Assembly: GCA_022561055.1 (NCBI GenBank)
Contig: JADFRY010000002.1
Coordinates: 1-54,063, forward strand
Direction: 5' to 3'
Source: Nanobdellota archaeon
GTDB lineage: Archaea; Nanobdellota; Nanobdellia; Pacearchaeales; GW2011-AR1
DNA length: 54,063 bases
Part shown: piece after piece, positions 1-7,659 of the stretch
How the letters are laid out: each line of letters starts with the position of its first letter
Numbering within the stretch: position 1 is the stretch's first letter
Position numbers and translations under genes: made by a program
Notes under the pieces: model-generated
Database searches by the model: none
What the model was told of the DNA's origin: nothing
Seen by the model: the letters and a program-made list of their open reading frames with translations, nothing else

Positions 1-925
1 CACTCTTAACTCCATATTCCTTGTCGATCAAACTTTTTGTAAAGTTTGAATTGCAAATAATTTTCCCAATTCTAAAAAATTTCATTCTGTTTATTAAGCT
101 TTTGCCTTTTACATTCTTGAATGGAAACTGAAAGTGAAGAAAATTTTTTCTTGCTTTAAGAATTGGAATCTGAGAAATAACTGGCTGAGTTACTCTGTCA
201 ATAGTCATTAATTGCCTTAATCTCATTGGATATAGAACTGATTTATAGGGATTGCCAAAAACATCAAATCCTTCTTGATTTTCGAATTCCCAACTTAAAC
301 TTGAATAATCAATTCTTTTTCTAAGAGTTAATAAAAAATCTGGAGATTTAATAAAATGTCCTTTTTCTTGTATTAGATCTATTTCATCTTGACTATAATT
401 ACAAAATACCTGATTTAATGCAATTTCTTTTTGATTACCATAAAAAGGAATAAAATAAAAATATTCAATTCCGTTCCTCATATGTATAAGAGTATGTTCT
501 AACATTTCGCCATCAGTAAAATCCCTCAAATCATTTGCAATTATGACCCTTCTTTTGAGGTCGTCTCTATTAAATTTGTGATTAAATTGGTGTGGTAAAT
601 GTCTAAAAAATCCAGGTAAATCATATGGGTTTTCAATTTCTGGAAATCCTTCAATATAATCTTCAACGCTTTTTGGTAGATCATCACCAAGTACACCATA
701 AACCCATAACTTTGCTAGACTCTTCGGTTGTACTCTACCTACTAAGACTGTGGAAAGTTTTCTTAAAAAGCCACTAGTAGGTTGCCATTCTGGTTTTTTC
801 ATTTTTGTTCTATGTGCACGACTGATATTTGCTTGCTCTGCTAATTCGTTTATTGTAAGACCAGATTCTCTTACTATTTCATCTAAAGAAACTTGAAATT
901 TAGATATTGGTTTCAACTGTAGCAT
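1..925 (-). CDS. HTH-domain regulator-like protein, 3' end outside window
   Basis: An open frame of 308 codons runs from the ATG at 925 off the left edge, so the C-terminus is missing. The N-terminus (about residues 10-50, with SLDEIVRESGLTINELAEQA) reads as an XRE-like helix-turn-helix. The middle (about 120-160, with MRNGIEYFYFIP) resembles the sensor segment that follows such HTHs in some archaeal regulators. The last visible stretch (about 265-308, with FPFKN, then CNSNFTKSLIDKEYGV) instead looks like a family 4 glycosyltransferase. A TATA-like AT stretch at about 951-962 fits a leaderless start at 925. The HTH call is moderate, and the glycosyltransferase likeness could be chance, a true fusion or an assembly join. 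Confidence 0.6.
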   Translation of the reverse strand, partial: MLQLKPISKFQVSLDEIVRESGLTINELAEQANISRAHRTKMKKPEWQPTSGFLRKLSTVLVGRVQPKSLAKLWVYGVLGDDLPKSVEDYIEGFPEIENPYDLPGFFRHLPHQFNHKFNRDDLKRRVIIANDLRDFTDGEMLEHTLIHMRNGIEYFYFIPFYGNQKEIALNQVFCNYSQDEIDLIQEKGHFIKSPDFLLTLRKRIDYSSLSWEFENQEGFDVFGNPYKSVLYPMRLRQLMTIDRVTQPVISQIPILKARKNFLHFQFPFKNVKGKSLINRMKFFRIGKIICNSNFTKSLIDKEYGVKS

Positions 926-1033
926 TTTAACAATTATAATCCCTAGAGTCGCTTTATATATCTAACTATATTCAATAACTATTTTGTCTCCATCTCTTAA
1001 AAGAAGGTTTTAAATTAATAGTTTCTCTTTATT

Positions 1034-1576
1034 TCAGAAACCTTGTATGAATCCCTCAATTGCTTGTTCGTCATACCCATCTAATACTTGAATCTTTCCT
1101 AGTTTAGTTAAGGCAATTTTTGCATCCATTTTTGGGAATGGAGCAACATATACGTTTGCAGGATATTTATCTGCAAAAGCTTCTAATTTTTCAATTAAAC
1201 CAACATCACAGTTATAATCTTTACAATTATAATTAATTATTATTCCTGGAGGACCGGAGCCGTCTGCATGTTCAAGCATGTGTTTTTGAATTAAGTCGCC
1301 CATGGGTTCTCTCATCACATGTGAGGGAGGATTTACTTCAATATGGCCTTGCATGTCAGTTGGGGGCAGAGTTTTTATGTTTGCAAATGTGAAATATATT
1401 CCTCCAATTATGACGATAAGAACAACGACTAAGATTGTCCAGTTTCTTATTTTTTTTGTAATAATTGGTTTTCTTTCCTTTTTCTCTGGAGAACTATGTT
1501 TGGCTTTATTGTGCATTTCTAAAGCTTCTTCGTTTTTGAAGTTTCTATCGCAGATTTCACATCTTGTTTTTGGCAT
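1034..1576 (-). CDS. Membrane-anchored DUF3105 protein with N-terminal C2H2 zinc finger
   Basis: 180 residues. A single C2H2 finger (C6, C9, H22, H27) opens the protein, a transmembrane helix follows at about 43-66, and the rest matches the DUF3105 pattern: PPTD, a histidine-bearing LEHADGSG segment, then P-x-P, IALTKLGKI and a final FI. The topology implied is a cytoplasmic finger and an extracytoplasmic DUF3105 domain. It follows the two DsbA-like genes on the same strand, 22 bases after the stop of the nearer one, and probably shares their transcript. DUF3105 has no settled function. A nucleic-acid-type finger fused to an exported domain is odd. Confidence 0.75.
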   Translation of the reverse strand: MPKTRCEICDRNFKNEEALEMHNKAKHSSPEKKERKPIITKKIRNWTILVVVLIVIIGGIYFTFANIKTLPPTDMQGHIEVNPPSHVMREPMGDLIQKHMLEHADGSGPPGIIINYNCKDYNCDVGLIEKLEAFADKYPANVYVAPFPKMDAKIALTKLGKIQVLDGYDEQAIEGFIQGF

Positions 1577-1597
1577 TTTTTGATTTAAAACTAATAT

Positions 1598-2335
1598 TTA
1601 TTTAAGTTCTGCTTCTATTAGCTGCTGAAATATTTCGAATGGCTGTGCTCCCCTAATATGTTTTCCATTAATAAAAAAAGTAGGTGTTCCTAGTACTCCA
1701 TACTTTTGGCCCTCTTCAAAATCTTTCTCTATTTTTGGAATCATCTTTCCTGAATCCAAACATCTATCAAATTGGTCTGTGTTTGCATCCAGCTCTTCTG
1801 CCCACTCTTTTAATTTTGTTATGCTTAAACTTTGTTGGTTTTCAAATATTTTTTCATAGTAGGCAAAGTAATCACCTTGCTCTCCGAAACACCGAGCAGC
1901 TTCTGCAGCTTTTTGCGCATTTTCATGGAAATCCAGCGCGAAGTCTTTATGTACAAATTTAATTTTTCCTGTGTTAATATAATCTTCTTTAATTAGTTTG
2001 TAAGAAATAGAGTAAAACTTCTCAGAGAAAGGGTCATCATAATCTGAGAATTCAATCATGACGACACGGGCATTTGTATTTCCCTCATAAGGAGCATCTT
2101 CAACATTAATATCGATTTCTGCTCCGGCTCCTGGAATTTCTTGAGTTGGAGTTTGTGGGCTAGGAGCAATGTATCTTGTTATTAAATCTGTATTGCTTGT
2201 TATTATAAATAGAGCACTTACAAGAATAAATGTTGTCACGCCGATTATTGTATAAACCAGCAGTTCTTTTTTTTCTATTTTTCTCTTTCTCAGAAAACTT
2301 TCGAATTTTCTTAGAATTTTAGATTCTCTTCTCAT
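1598..2335 (-). CDS. DsbA-like thioredoxin-fold protein lacking the CxxC site
   Basis: 245 residues: a basic N-terminus, one transmembrane helix (about 27-47), a Pro/Thr linker, then a DsbA/Thioredoxin_4 domain outside the membrane. The expected CPFC is replaced by DPFS (D101, S104 in EFSDYDDPFS), while the cis-proline loop (GVLGTPTFFING) and the helical insertion are kept. It should therefore not do thiol-disulfide exchange by the usual mechanism. The next gene upstream, 2409-3167, is an intact paralogue, so this copy may have become a binding or chaperone partner. The fold is certain enough; the role is inference. Confidence 0.85.
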   Translation of the reverse strand: MRRESKILRKFESFLRKRKIEKKELLVYTIIGVTTFILVSALFIITSNTDLITRYIAPSPQTPTQEIPGAGAEIDINVEDAPYEGNTNARVVMIEFSDYDDPFSEKFYSISYKLIKEDYINTGKIKFVHKDFALDFHENAQKAAEAARCFGEQGDYFAYYEKIFENQQSLSITKLKEWAEELDANTDQFDRCLDSGKMIPKIEKDFEEGQKYGVLGTPTFFINGKHIRGAQPFEIFQQLIEAELK

Positions 2336-2408
2336 ATGATTAGACTGAATTTTGTACTAATAAATCTTTTGGAATTTCAAAATCAATAAATTTAAGTTAA
2401 AAAAGAGT

Positions 2409-3167
2409 TTATGCTGCAAGTTCTGCGTCTATTATTGCCTTAAATGCAGAGAAAGGCTGCGCTCCGCTGAGTAAACTAAAACCATTAGCTTCATTTCCAA
2501 CCAAAAATCCTGGAGTTCCTGTGACGCCAAGACTTCTTCCTAATGCAGTTTCACTATTAACTTCTTGGATATATTTTCCTGAATTTAGACAGGTCATGAA
2601 GGCATTACCATCAACTCCTGACTCAACAGCCATTCGCTCAAATGATGCGACGCTTGGAGGCCTTTCTTTTTGTATATGAATTGTATCATACAATGCATCG
2701 TGGTATTTCCAGAACGCATCATCTCCTCCCAGTTCACGGGCGCATTTTGGGGCCGAGCTTATTTCAGCACTTCCGACAGATATGAAGTTCAAAAAGATAA
2801 TTCTAAGTTGTCCATTATCAATATAGTTTTGGTCTAAAAGGGGCTGGGTTTGTTGATGATGCTTGTTGCAAAATGGACATGCATAATCAGAAAATTCCAA
2901 CATCACAACTGGTGCATCTGGATCACCTAAAGATGGAGCGTCTTCCAATTCACTTAAATCTATTTGTATTTGTTGTGTTGGCGGTGCATTTGGTTGTTGC
3001 GACGGGGCTCCAATTACAGCTCCTGTCGGGCTTTTATCAGGAAGAACAAAGAAAATAACTCCTAAAACTAGAATTCCTACTAAAGCAAAAGTAGAATATT
3101 TCCACAAGGCATCTTTTCTAATTGTAATAGTTCCTGGTTTTGTTGTTTCAGTTTTTTCTTCTGCCAT
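2409..3167 (-). CDS. DsbA-family thiol:disulfide oxidoreductase, membrane-anchored
   Basis: 252 residues: cytoplasmic N-terminus, transmembrane helix at about 25-43, Pro/Gln-rich linker, then the thioredoxin-fold domain with active site CPFC (C97, C100) after EFSDYA and a cis-proline loop GVTGTPGFLVGN. It should oxidise or isomerise disulfides of proteins on the outer face of the membrane. It leads a minus-strand group with the cysteine-less paralogue at 1598-2335 and the DUF3105 gene. No VKOR or DsbB partner is seen in the window, although the membrane protein at 3775-4332 carries a paired-cysteine motif and could be considered. Confidence 0.9.
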   Translation of the reverse strand: MAEEKTETTKPGTITIRKDALWKYSTFALVGILVLGVIFFVLPDKSPTGAVIGAPSQQPNAPPTQQIQIDLSELEDAPSLGDPDAPVVMLEFSDYACPFCNKHHQQTQPLLDQNYIDNGQLRIIFLNFISVGSAEISSAPKCARELGGDDAFWKYHDALYDTIHIQKERPPSVASFERMAVESGVDGNAFMTCLNSGKYIQEVNSETALGRSLGVTGTPGFLVGNEANGFSLLSGAQPFSAFKAIIDAELAA

Positions 3168-3220
3168 AAATTATTAACCTCTTTTTAGCTTTTTAAAGTT
3201 ATCTATTTTTATTTTGTAAA

Positions 3221-3730
3221 TTACTTTATGATTTGGTAGTGTAATTGAATTTCATTATCACTTATTTTCTTTTGTCCGAGAAACCTTAGGTTTTTCTTAA
3301 ACTCTTTGCCCCTAAATAAAGGAATTCCTTCACTAATTATTATTGGCTCAATATCTAAGTAAATTTCATCAATTAAATTTTCTGCTAGAAAAGCGTTATT
3401 TAGAATTCCTCCTCCTGCCACAACAACTTCCTCAAAGTCTTTCAACAGTTTTAGGGCTTCCTTTGGGGAATCTGCAATAGAATGTTTTTGACTTACGAGT
3501 TCCAAATTACGTTCTTTTGACACAACAACAAGAGTCACATCCTTAAACTCCGAAAATTCAGGTTGCTTAGTGAGAATATTATAAGTTCTGCGTCCAACAA
3601 TAAGACTTCCAGCCTTTCTTACAGCAGAACTATAGCTATTCCATTCCTTTGTAGTTATCCAAGAAGTATCATCATTACTTTTAGCTATCATACCATTTAT
3701 ACTTATTGCCATGTATAATATCACTTTCAT
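3221..3730 (-). CDS. RibD C-terminal/dihydrofolate reductase-like protein
   Basis: 169 residues matching the RibD C-terminal/DHFR-like fold over the full length: MAISINGMIA at the start, SLIVGRRTYNI in the middle, and VVVAGGGILNNAFL before LIDEIYLDIEPIIISEGIPLF. Members are NAD(P)H-dependent reductases, of a pyrimidine intermediate in riboflavin synthesis or of folate-like substrates. The stand-alone C-terminal form without a deaminase domain occurs in archaea and as general 'dihydrofolate reductase family' proteins, so the substrate cannot be fixed. It sits between the DsbA pair and a run of membrane proteins, with no other riboflavin gene nearby. Confidence 0.85.
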   Translation of the reverse strand: MKVILYMAISINGMIAKSNDDTSWITTKEWNSYSSAVRKAGSLIVGRRTYNILTKQPEFSEFKDVTLVVVSKERNLELVSQKHSIADSPKEALKLLKDFEEVVVAGGGILNNAFLAENLIDEIYLDIEPIIISEGIPLFRGKEFKKNLRFLGQKKISDNEIQLHYQIIK

Positions 3731-3774
3731 CTTAACATATATTTCCTGCCACCTAAATTTATTTCTGTTTATTA

Positions 3775-4332
3775 TTAATTATTTTTACTTAATTGAACTT
3801 GACAAGATTCACATTCTGACAAATCTTTTGAAACTTTCCATGTTGTGAAAGAGAGTATTGCAATTGCTAAAATTGAAAGCTCTAGTCCTTCGAATGGCAA
3901 ATAAATGAGAAATGCGCCACCTATACCGAGTAAAGATGCTAGTCCTATTCCACAAGCAGCACATCCCGGGGCAAATGCTGCTAGAAATACACCGATTGAA
4001 CTGAAGAATCCTGTTTTTTTAGTGCCTGAAATTTTTACGACCTTTACTTTATACATTGTCAAGCTCAATAACATTCCAAATAAAATACTTACTATGATTA
4101 AACTAACAAATGAATGTGTTTTTATCAGTGCTCCGAATCCTAGTGAGAGGATGAAAAAAAACTTGATTGTTCCTAAGAGGCCTAATGAAGAATAAAATGA
4201 TGCTAAGTTTGCATAATTTGCTATTAGTACATTTAAATTGTAGAACAGCAAAGCAATTATGATTGCTAGTATGAGATATCTCCAGTTACTAAAAACAATT
4301 CTCCAAACCACCATGATATTTTTTGTTGCCAT
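3775..4332 (-). CDS. Polytopic membrane protein with paired-cysteine motifs
   Basis: 185 residues with about five transmembrane helices (near 17-40, 55-70, 75-94, 108-145, 148-166). The fourth hydrophobic stretch carries PGCAACG (C124, C127), and the short C-terminal tail carries CESC (C174, C177). Two CxxC pairs in a small membrane protein suggest metal binding or thiol-disulfide relay across the membrane, which fits the DsbA genes 600 bases away. I cannot name the family. It is followed on the same strand by other small hydrophobic proteins. Function is inference only. Confidence 0.75.
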   Translation of the reverse strand: MATKNIMVVWRIVFSNWRYLILAIIIALLFYNLNVLIANYANLASFYSSLGLLGTIKFFFILSLGFGALIKTHSFVSLIIVSILFGMLLSLTMYKVKVVKISGTKKTGFFSSIGVFLAAFAPGCAACGIGLASLLGIGGAFLIYLPFEGLELSILAIAILSFTTWKVSKDLSECESCQVQLSKNN

Positions 4333-4387
4333 TATATTAGTTATTTATTTTAACTTTATAAATTTATTAGTAAACACTATTAACTCT

Positions 4388-4609
4388 CTAAACAAACTTT
4401 ATTCTCTTACCAATCCCTTTCCAAATTAAAAATATTGCAATTCCTATGTAAATAATTAATATGATTGGGTTATAAAAAATTAAAATTCCAAGAAGAGGCG
4501 CGATAGTGTTATAATTAGGTCCTGATTCTACTGGGATTTCTATGAAAGCTGATATTAAGAGAATTAATAAGATAATTATTCCAATATAGAGATAGGTTTT
4601 TTGTTTCAT
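4388..4609 (-). CDS. Small two-helix membrane protein, unknown
   Basis: 73 residues: helices at about 6-23 and 36-63 separated by a short polar loop, with a basic C-terminus (WKGIGKRIKF). No known family is recognised. It lies between two other minus-strand membrane protein genes, about 55 bases downstream of the end of the gene at 3775-4332 when counted along the window. AT-rich spacers with TATA-like sequences on both sides suggest that it may be transcribed alone. Confidence 0.6.
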   Translation of the reverse strand: MKQKTYLYIGIIILLILLISAFIEIPVESGPNYNTIAPLLGILIFYNPIILIIYIGIAIFLIWKGIGKRIKFV

Positions 4610-4652
4610 ATTTAATTAAAATAAATTAAATATTTAAGTTGTTTGTTTCTTC

Positions 4653-4988
4653 TTACTTCTTGACCAAACCTAAAATCCCGGCCAAGATTGCGATGAAAGG
4701 AGCTGCTGTTAGAATTGAGTAGTCTTTTTCTACTATAAATACAACAACTTCAAAAGCTCCGAGAATTATTACAAGGAAACTTGCTGTCTTGTGTTTTGCC
4801 ATAATAAAAGAGAAGATTAAAACAATAACACCGGCGATTATTCTCCAAATACCGAGACCAACTTCTAACCCTACTGCCGCTATTGCTGGTGTGATCTCAA
4901 GGGCTGTTAGAATTCCAGTAAGAATCATAAGTAGACCTGCAATGATCCCGAGAATTAGGCCTATTTTACCTACTTTCTTGTTTTTCAT
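4653..4988 (-). CDS. Small four-helix membrane protein, unknown
   Basis: 111 residues when started at the ATG at 4988 (MKNKKVGKIG). An in-frame TTG at 5003 would add five residues, but a TATA-like stretch at about 5010-5020 lies at the right distance for a leaderless start at 4988. Four hydrophobic helices fill nearly the whole protein (about 7-27, 37-58, 67-85, 90-108). It resembles the small tetraspan proteins common in archaeal genomes, with no catalytic motif. It lies between another small membrane protein and the TRASH-type zinc protein. Confidence 0.65.
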   Translation of the reverse strand: MKNKKVGKIGLILGIIAGLLMILTGILTALEITPAIAAVGLEVGLGIWRIIAGVIVLIFSFIMAKHKTASFLVIILGAFEVVVFIVEKDYSILTAAPFIAILAGILGLVKK

Positions 4989-5019
4989 ACTATAATATAT
5001 CAATTAATTGTTATATATT

Positions 5020-5217
5020 TTACACTCCGCAACTAGGACAGAAATTTCTTCTAGGTGTTCCTTTAATTTCTTTTCTGTATTTTTCTACATGATCTTCACT
5101 ACAGAAAAACCTGCCGCGAGTTCCAGTCAGCTCAGGAGATTTTACTTCTTCTAGTATTTCTTTTCCTTTATCAATTTTCATCATGCAGTATTCACATTTC
5201 TTTTTAAATAAACTCAT
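5020..5217 (-). CDS. TRASH/YHS-like small zinc-binding protein
   Basis: 65 residues with metal-ligand spacing C8-x2-C11, FFCS (C39) followed by H43, then C60-x2-C63. The core, ...CEYCMMKI...RGRFFCSEDHVEKY, is the pattern of TRASH/YHS metal-sensing or metal-binding domains linked to copper and other heavy metals; the last CPSC pair may complete a second site. No membrane segment, so it is soluble and cytoplasmic. It sits in a block containing a CuA protein (7660-8220) and thiol oxidoreductases, which makes a metallochaperone or sensor role plausible but unproven. Confidence 0.7.
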   Translation of the reverse strand: MSLFKKKCEYCMMKIDKGKEILEEVKSPELTGTRGRFFCSEDHVEKYRKEIKGTPRRNFCPSCGV

Positions 5218-5281
5218 TTTGTCTTTTCTTTAGCTAGCTGTTTTGATTTAAAAATGTTAAGTAAACAGCATGAACAGAATT

Positions 5282-5494
5282 TTAATTTCTTCTTTCTTCG
5301 TTTTGGTGGATTAGTGTGCCTAACGCAGCTAGAATTGCGAAGAGGAAAAGTGATATTGCATCATAAAATAAATGTATCTGTGAAAATCCGAGGAATCTTC
5401 CATTTTCGCCTGCAATCCAAGCACCAATTAAAGATAGCAAAGCTACTAATCCTATAATCATTGTTAAAATATGTAAAATTGGTGACCATTTCAT
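5282..5494 (-). CDS. Small two-helix membrane protein, copy A
   Basis: 70 residues: helices at about 6-28 (ILTMIIGLVALLSLIGAWIAG) and 43-62, then a charged tail ending HQNEERRN. It overlaps the stop of the upstream gene 5491-5880 by four bases (ATGA), so the two are translated together. A near-identical copy lies at 8646-8873 (GGRFLGMSQTHLFYDAIS against GRFLGFSQIHLFYDAIS here), and a decayed third copy at 13986-14057. Strong conservation between copies A and B suggests recent duplication or gene conversion and a real function. Family unknown. Confidence 0.75.
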   Translation of the reverse strand: MKWSPILHILTMIIGLVALLSLIGAWIAGENGRFLGFSQIHLFYDAISLFLFAILAALGTLIHQNEERRN

Positions 5495-5880
5495 ATTTTT
5501 TCATCTCCTTTTTTTGCCCAAGCAAAAAGATTCCCTAGTAAAAAAAATGAAATAGATAATAGAATGTAAATAGTATTATGAATCCACAATCCATAAATAA
5601 TTAATATATAGCCAGGAATTTGAAACAAGATACTCAAAGGTTTAGCGTGACCAATTAATAATTTTCTTAAGGGTGTCAAAGGAATTTTTTTACCTTTTTC
5701 ATCCCATATAGCATAAATACCACCAATTGCAGGAAGGACCATGATAAAAATCAAGGCAAAGATCCAATTTCCTTGCCAAAGAAAATATACTGCCCATATA
5801 AGCCCTATTAAATGAAAAATAAGAGCTACTGGATGAGCATGTTGCCCATACCACTTTTGTAGTTTATTCATATTATTCAC
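5491..5880 (-). CDS. Four-helix membrane protein, unknown; duplicated N-terminus nearby
   Basis: 129 residues, four hydrophobic helices (about 17-36, 38-58, 78-98, 101-122) after an amphipathic start, MNKLQKWYGQHAHP. The first coding bases recur almost exactly at 7114-7153, where the copy soon diverges and stops. Met4 (5871) is as likely a start as Met1, since the nearby remnant begins at the equivalent codon. It precedes and overlaps the small membrane protein at 5282-5494. No family recognised; a shared complex of the two proteins is a reasonable inference from the overlap. Confidence 0.7.
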   Translation of the reverse strand: MNNMNKLQKWYGQHAHPVALIFHLIGLIWAVYFLWQGNWIFALIFIMVLPAIGGIYAIWDEKGKKIPLTPLRKLLIGHAKPLSILFQIPGYILIIYGLWIHNTIYILLSISFFLLGNLFAWAKKGDEKI

Positions 5881-6047
5881 CTCTTATTTTATCTTAATTA
5901 ACTCTACCCAATCTAACTTACCTTAATTTAATAACTTTTCTATCTTATTTATAACAGTCTCTATATATTCTCAATAAATATATTTCCGAAAGAATTTAAT
6001 AGTTAGGACTTCCATTCTTTAGGGGTTAAATGAGTTAAATCACTAAT

Positions 6048-7079
6048 ATGAAAGATATCTTATTACCAAAGGAGTGGTATGCAGTCAACCGTTTCCTTAA
6101 AGAACTTGAAAAACCTTATTCACCTGTGGTTTCTGTGTACTCTCCCTTCAACGAGATTTCTAACATGATAAACACCCTTAGAGAAACTGAGAGATTACCA
6201 GAAATTGAGGAAATAGAATCTGCTATTGAGAAAAGTTTAGCCTCCAAAAAAATTTATAACGGTAGTCTTTGCGTCTTTGGTTGGAGAGCTAATGAGGGTA
6301 TAGTTATTAAAGAGCTTGCTGTATCAAAGTTATTGCCTCCTATTTATATTGTTGAGGATAAGGCCTACATCGAACCTCTGCATGATATACTTGAAATAAA
6401 CTATGATGTATTGTTAATTGTGTTGGATCATAAAAAGGCCATAATTCGACATTACAAGGGAATGGATATATTAGAACACACTAAGATCGGGAGCTATCTT
6501 AAGGGTAAGCATAGCAAAGGAGGTTGGAGTCAGGCAAGGTTTGGAAGAATTAGAGACTTACAGATTAAGCATTTTTTCAAAAGGGCCGAGGAACGTTTAA
6601 AGAAATTTAATCTTAGTCAGATAGATCTTTTTATTATTGCAGGTCCTGGGTTGGCAAAGAAAGAATTTCTAAAATCATATATAAGCAAGAATTTCAGAAA
6701 AAAGACAAGAATCATCGATGGCATTTACTTTTCAACTCCAGAAGAAGAGATAATAACCAAAATTATAAATGCGCTTGATAATTTAAGAAAACAACTTGAA
6801 CTACAGCAGATTCTAAAAGTTGAGGCAAGATTGAAGAAAGGTTTGGCAGAGAAGGAAAACAGCGTAATACATGACGCTCTACACAAAGGAGCTGTGGATA
6901 CTTTGCTGGTAGCATCCGACTATTATGCCAAAACTCCAGAAGAAAACAATAGAATTATTAACATGATTGAGCTTGCAGAGAAAACTTCTGCTGAAGTTGA
7001 GTTTATAACTAATAAAGAAGTTCTAGAAAAGCTTCACAATTACGGGAATGTCATGGCAATATTAAGATATAAGATGTAA
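6048..7079 (+). CDS. eRF1/Vms1-type release-factor-like protein with GGW loop
   Basis: 343 residues. Residues 115-200 resemble the catalytic middle domain of eRF1 and the Vms1/VLRF1 and baeRF families, with the loop KGGWSQARFGRIRD (G158, G159, W160). The C-terminal third (from about 270, HDALHKGAVDTLLVAS) matches the L7Ae-like third domain of aRF1. The codon-recognition domain of true aRF1 is absent, and the catalytic GGQ is GGW with a Gln two residues on. Such proteins act on peptidyl-tRNA or stalled ribosomes rather than at stop codons. It stands alone on the plus strand between minus-strand membrane genes. Confidence 0.8.
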   Translation: MKDILLPKEWYAVNRFLKELEKPYSPVVSVYSPFNEISNMINTLRETERLPEIEEIESAIEKSLASKKIYNGSLCVFGWRANEGIVIKELAVSKLLPPIYIVEDKAYIEPLHDILEINYDVLLIVLDHKKAIIRHYKGMDILEHTKIGSYLKGKHSKGGWSQARFGRIRDLQIKHFFKRAEERLKKFNLSQIDLFIIAGPGLAKKEFLKSYISKNFRKKTRIIDGIYFSTPEEEIITKIINALDNLRKQLELQQILKVEARLKKGLAEKENSVIHDALHKGAVDTLLVASDYYAKTPEENNRIINMIELAEKTSAEVEFITNKEVLEKLHNYGNVMAILRYKM

Positions 7080-7113
7080 ATAAAAAACTTACCCATAGGT
7101 GAAATCTCACTAC

Positions 7114-7153
7114 GATGAGCATGTTGTCCCCACCACTTTTGTAGTTTATTCAT
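7114..7153 (-). pseudogene. Truncated N-terminal copy of the 5491-5880 gene
   Basis: From the ATG at 7153 the minus strand reads MNKLQKWWGQHAH, the same start as the gene at 5491-5880 with a few substitutions. Similarity ends at about 7114, after which the frame continues only to a stop at 7040 with unrelated sequence inside the eRF1-like gene's 3' end. The remnant also overlaps the end of the membrane gene at 7146-7631. Together with copy B at 8646-8873 it shows that the 5282-5880 pair was once duplicated as a unit and the first gene of the second pair was lost. Confidence 0.8.
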
Positions 7154-7631
7154 GTTTTTTACCTTCATTGGTTATTATGTTTTTCTTATAAAAATGTTTC
7201 TCCGTATGGAAAAATACTAGTGCAAGTACATTAGCAAGAACCAATTCGTTTATGAACATAATCGGGCCGTCAACGAATAGATCAAATTCCACATTACCCA
7301 TCGCAGATGTGAAATCTAGGATAAAAAAGGCACCTTGCAACGCCAGGGCAACGATGATATAATTTCGGAGGTTCTGATTCATTTTCGCTCGTGTTACCAA
7401 GAAAAACACAATGAGGCTGAATATAATGCCGATGGGGATCGAACCCACAATTTGAAAAACGAAGCTCAGTAAAAGACTGTCTGGAACTGTGTTTAATGGG
7501 TTATACGAACCTGGGACAAGCGACGTGGTGATCATATACAATATGATATAACAAAAACCATAAACAAGCCCAGTAAAGGCACCATACACTATGTTCCGAG
7601 CGATAGTTGGACCATCTGTCATTCTTTTCAC
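7146..7631 (-). CDS. Four-helix membrane protein, unknown
   Basis: 161 residues with hydrophobic helices near 15-37, 51-82, 90-112 and 120-142, and a hydrophilic basic tail (FYKKNIITNEGKKHE). Met1 and Met4 are both possible starts. The base composition looks less AT-rich than the neighbouring genes by eye, which may hint at separate origin. It lies 28 bases downstream of the CuA protein gene 7660-8220 on the same strand and could be cotranscribed with it. No family recognised. Confidence 0.65.
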   Translation of the reverse strand: MKRMTDGPTIARNIVYGAFTGLVYGFCYIILYMITTSLVPGSYNPLNTVPDSLLLSFVFQIVGSIPIGIIFSLIVFFLVTRAKMNQNLRNYIIVALALQGAFFILDFTSAMGNVEFDLFVDGPIMFINELVLANVLALVFFHTEKHFYKKNIITNEGKKHE

Positions 7632-7659
7632 CTTTTTTTATTTAATTGTTTTTTTAATT

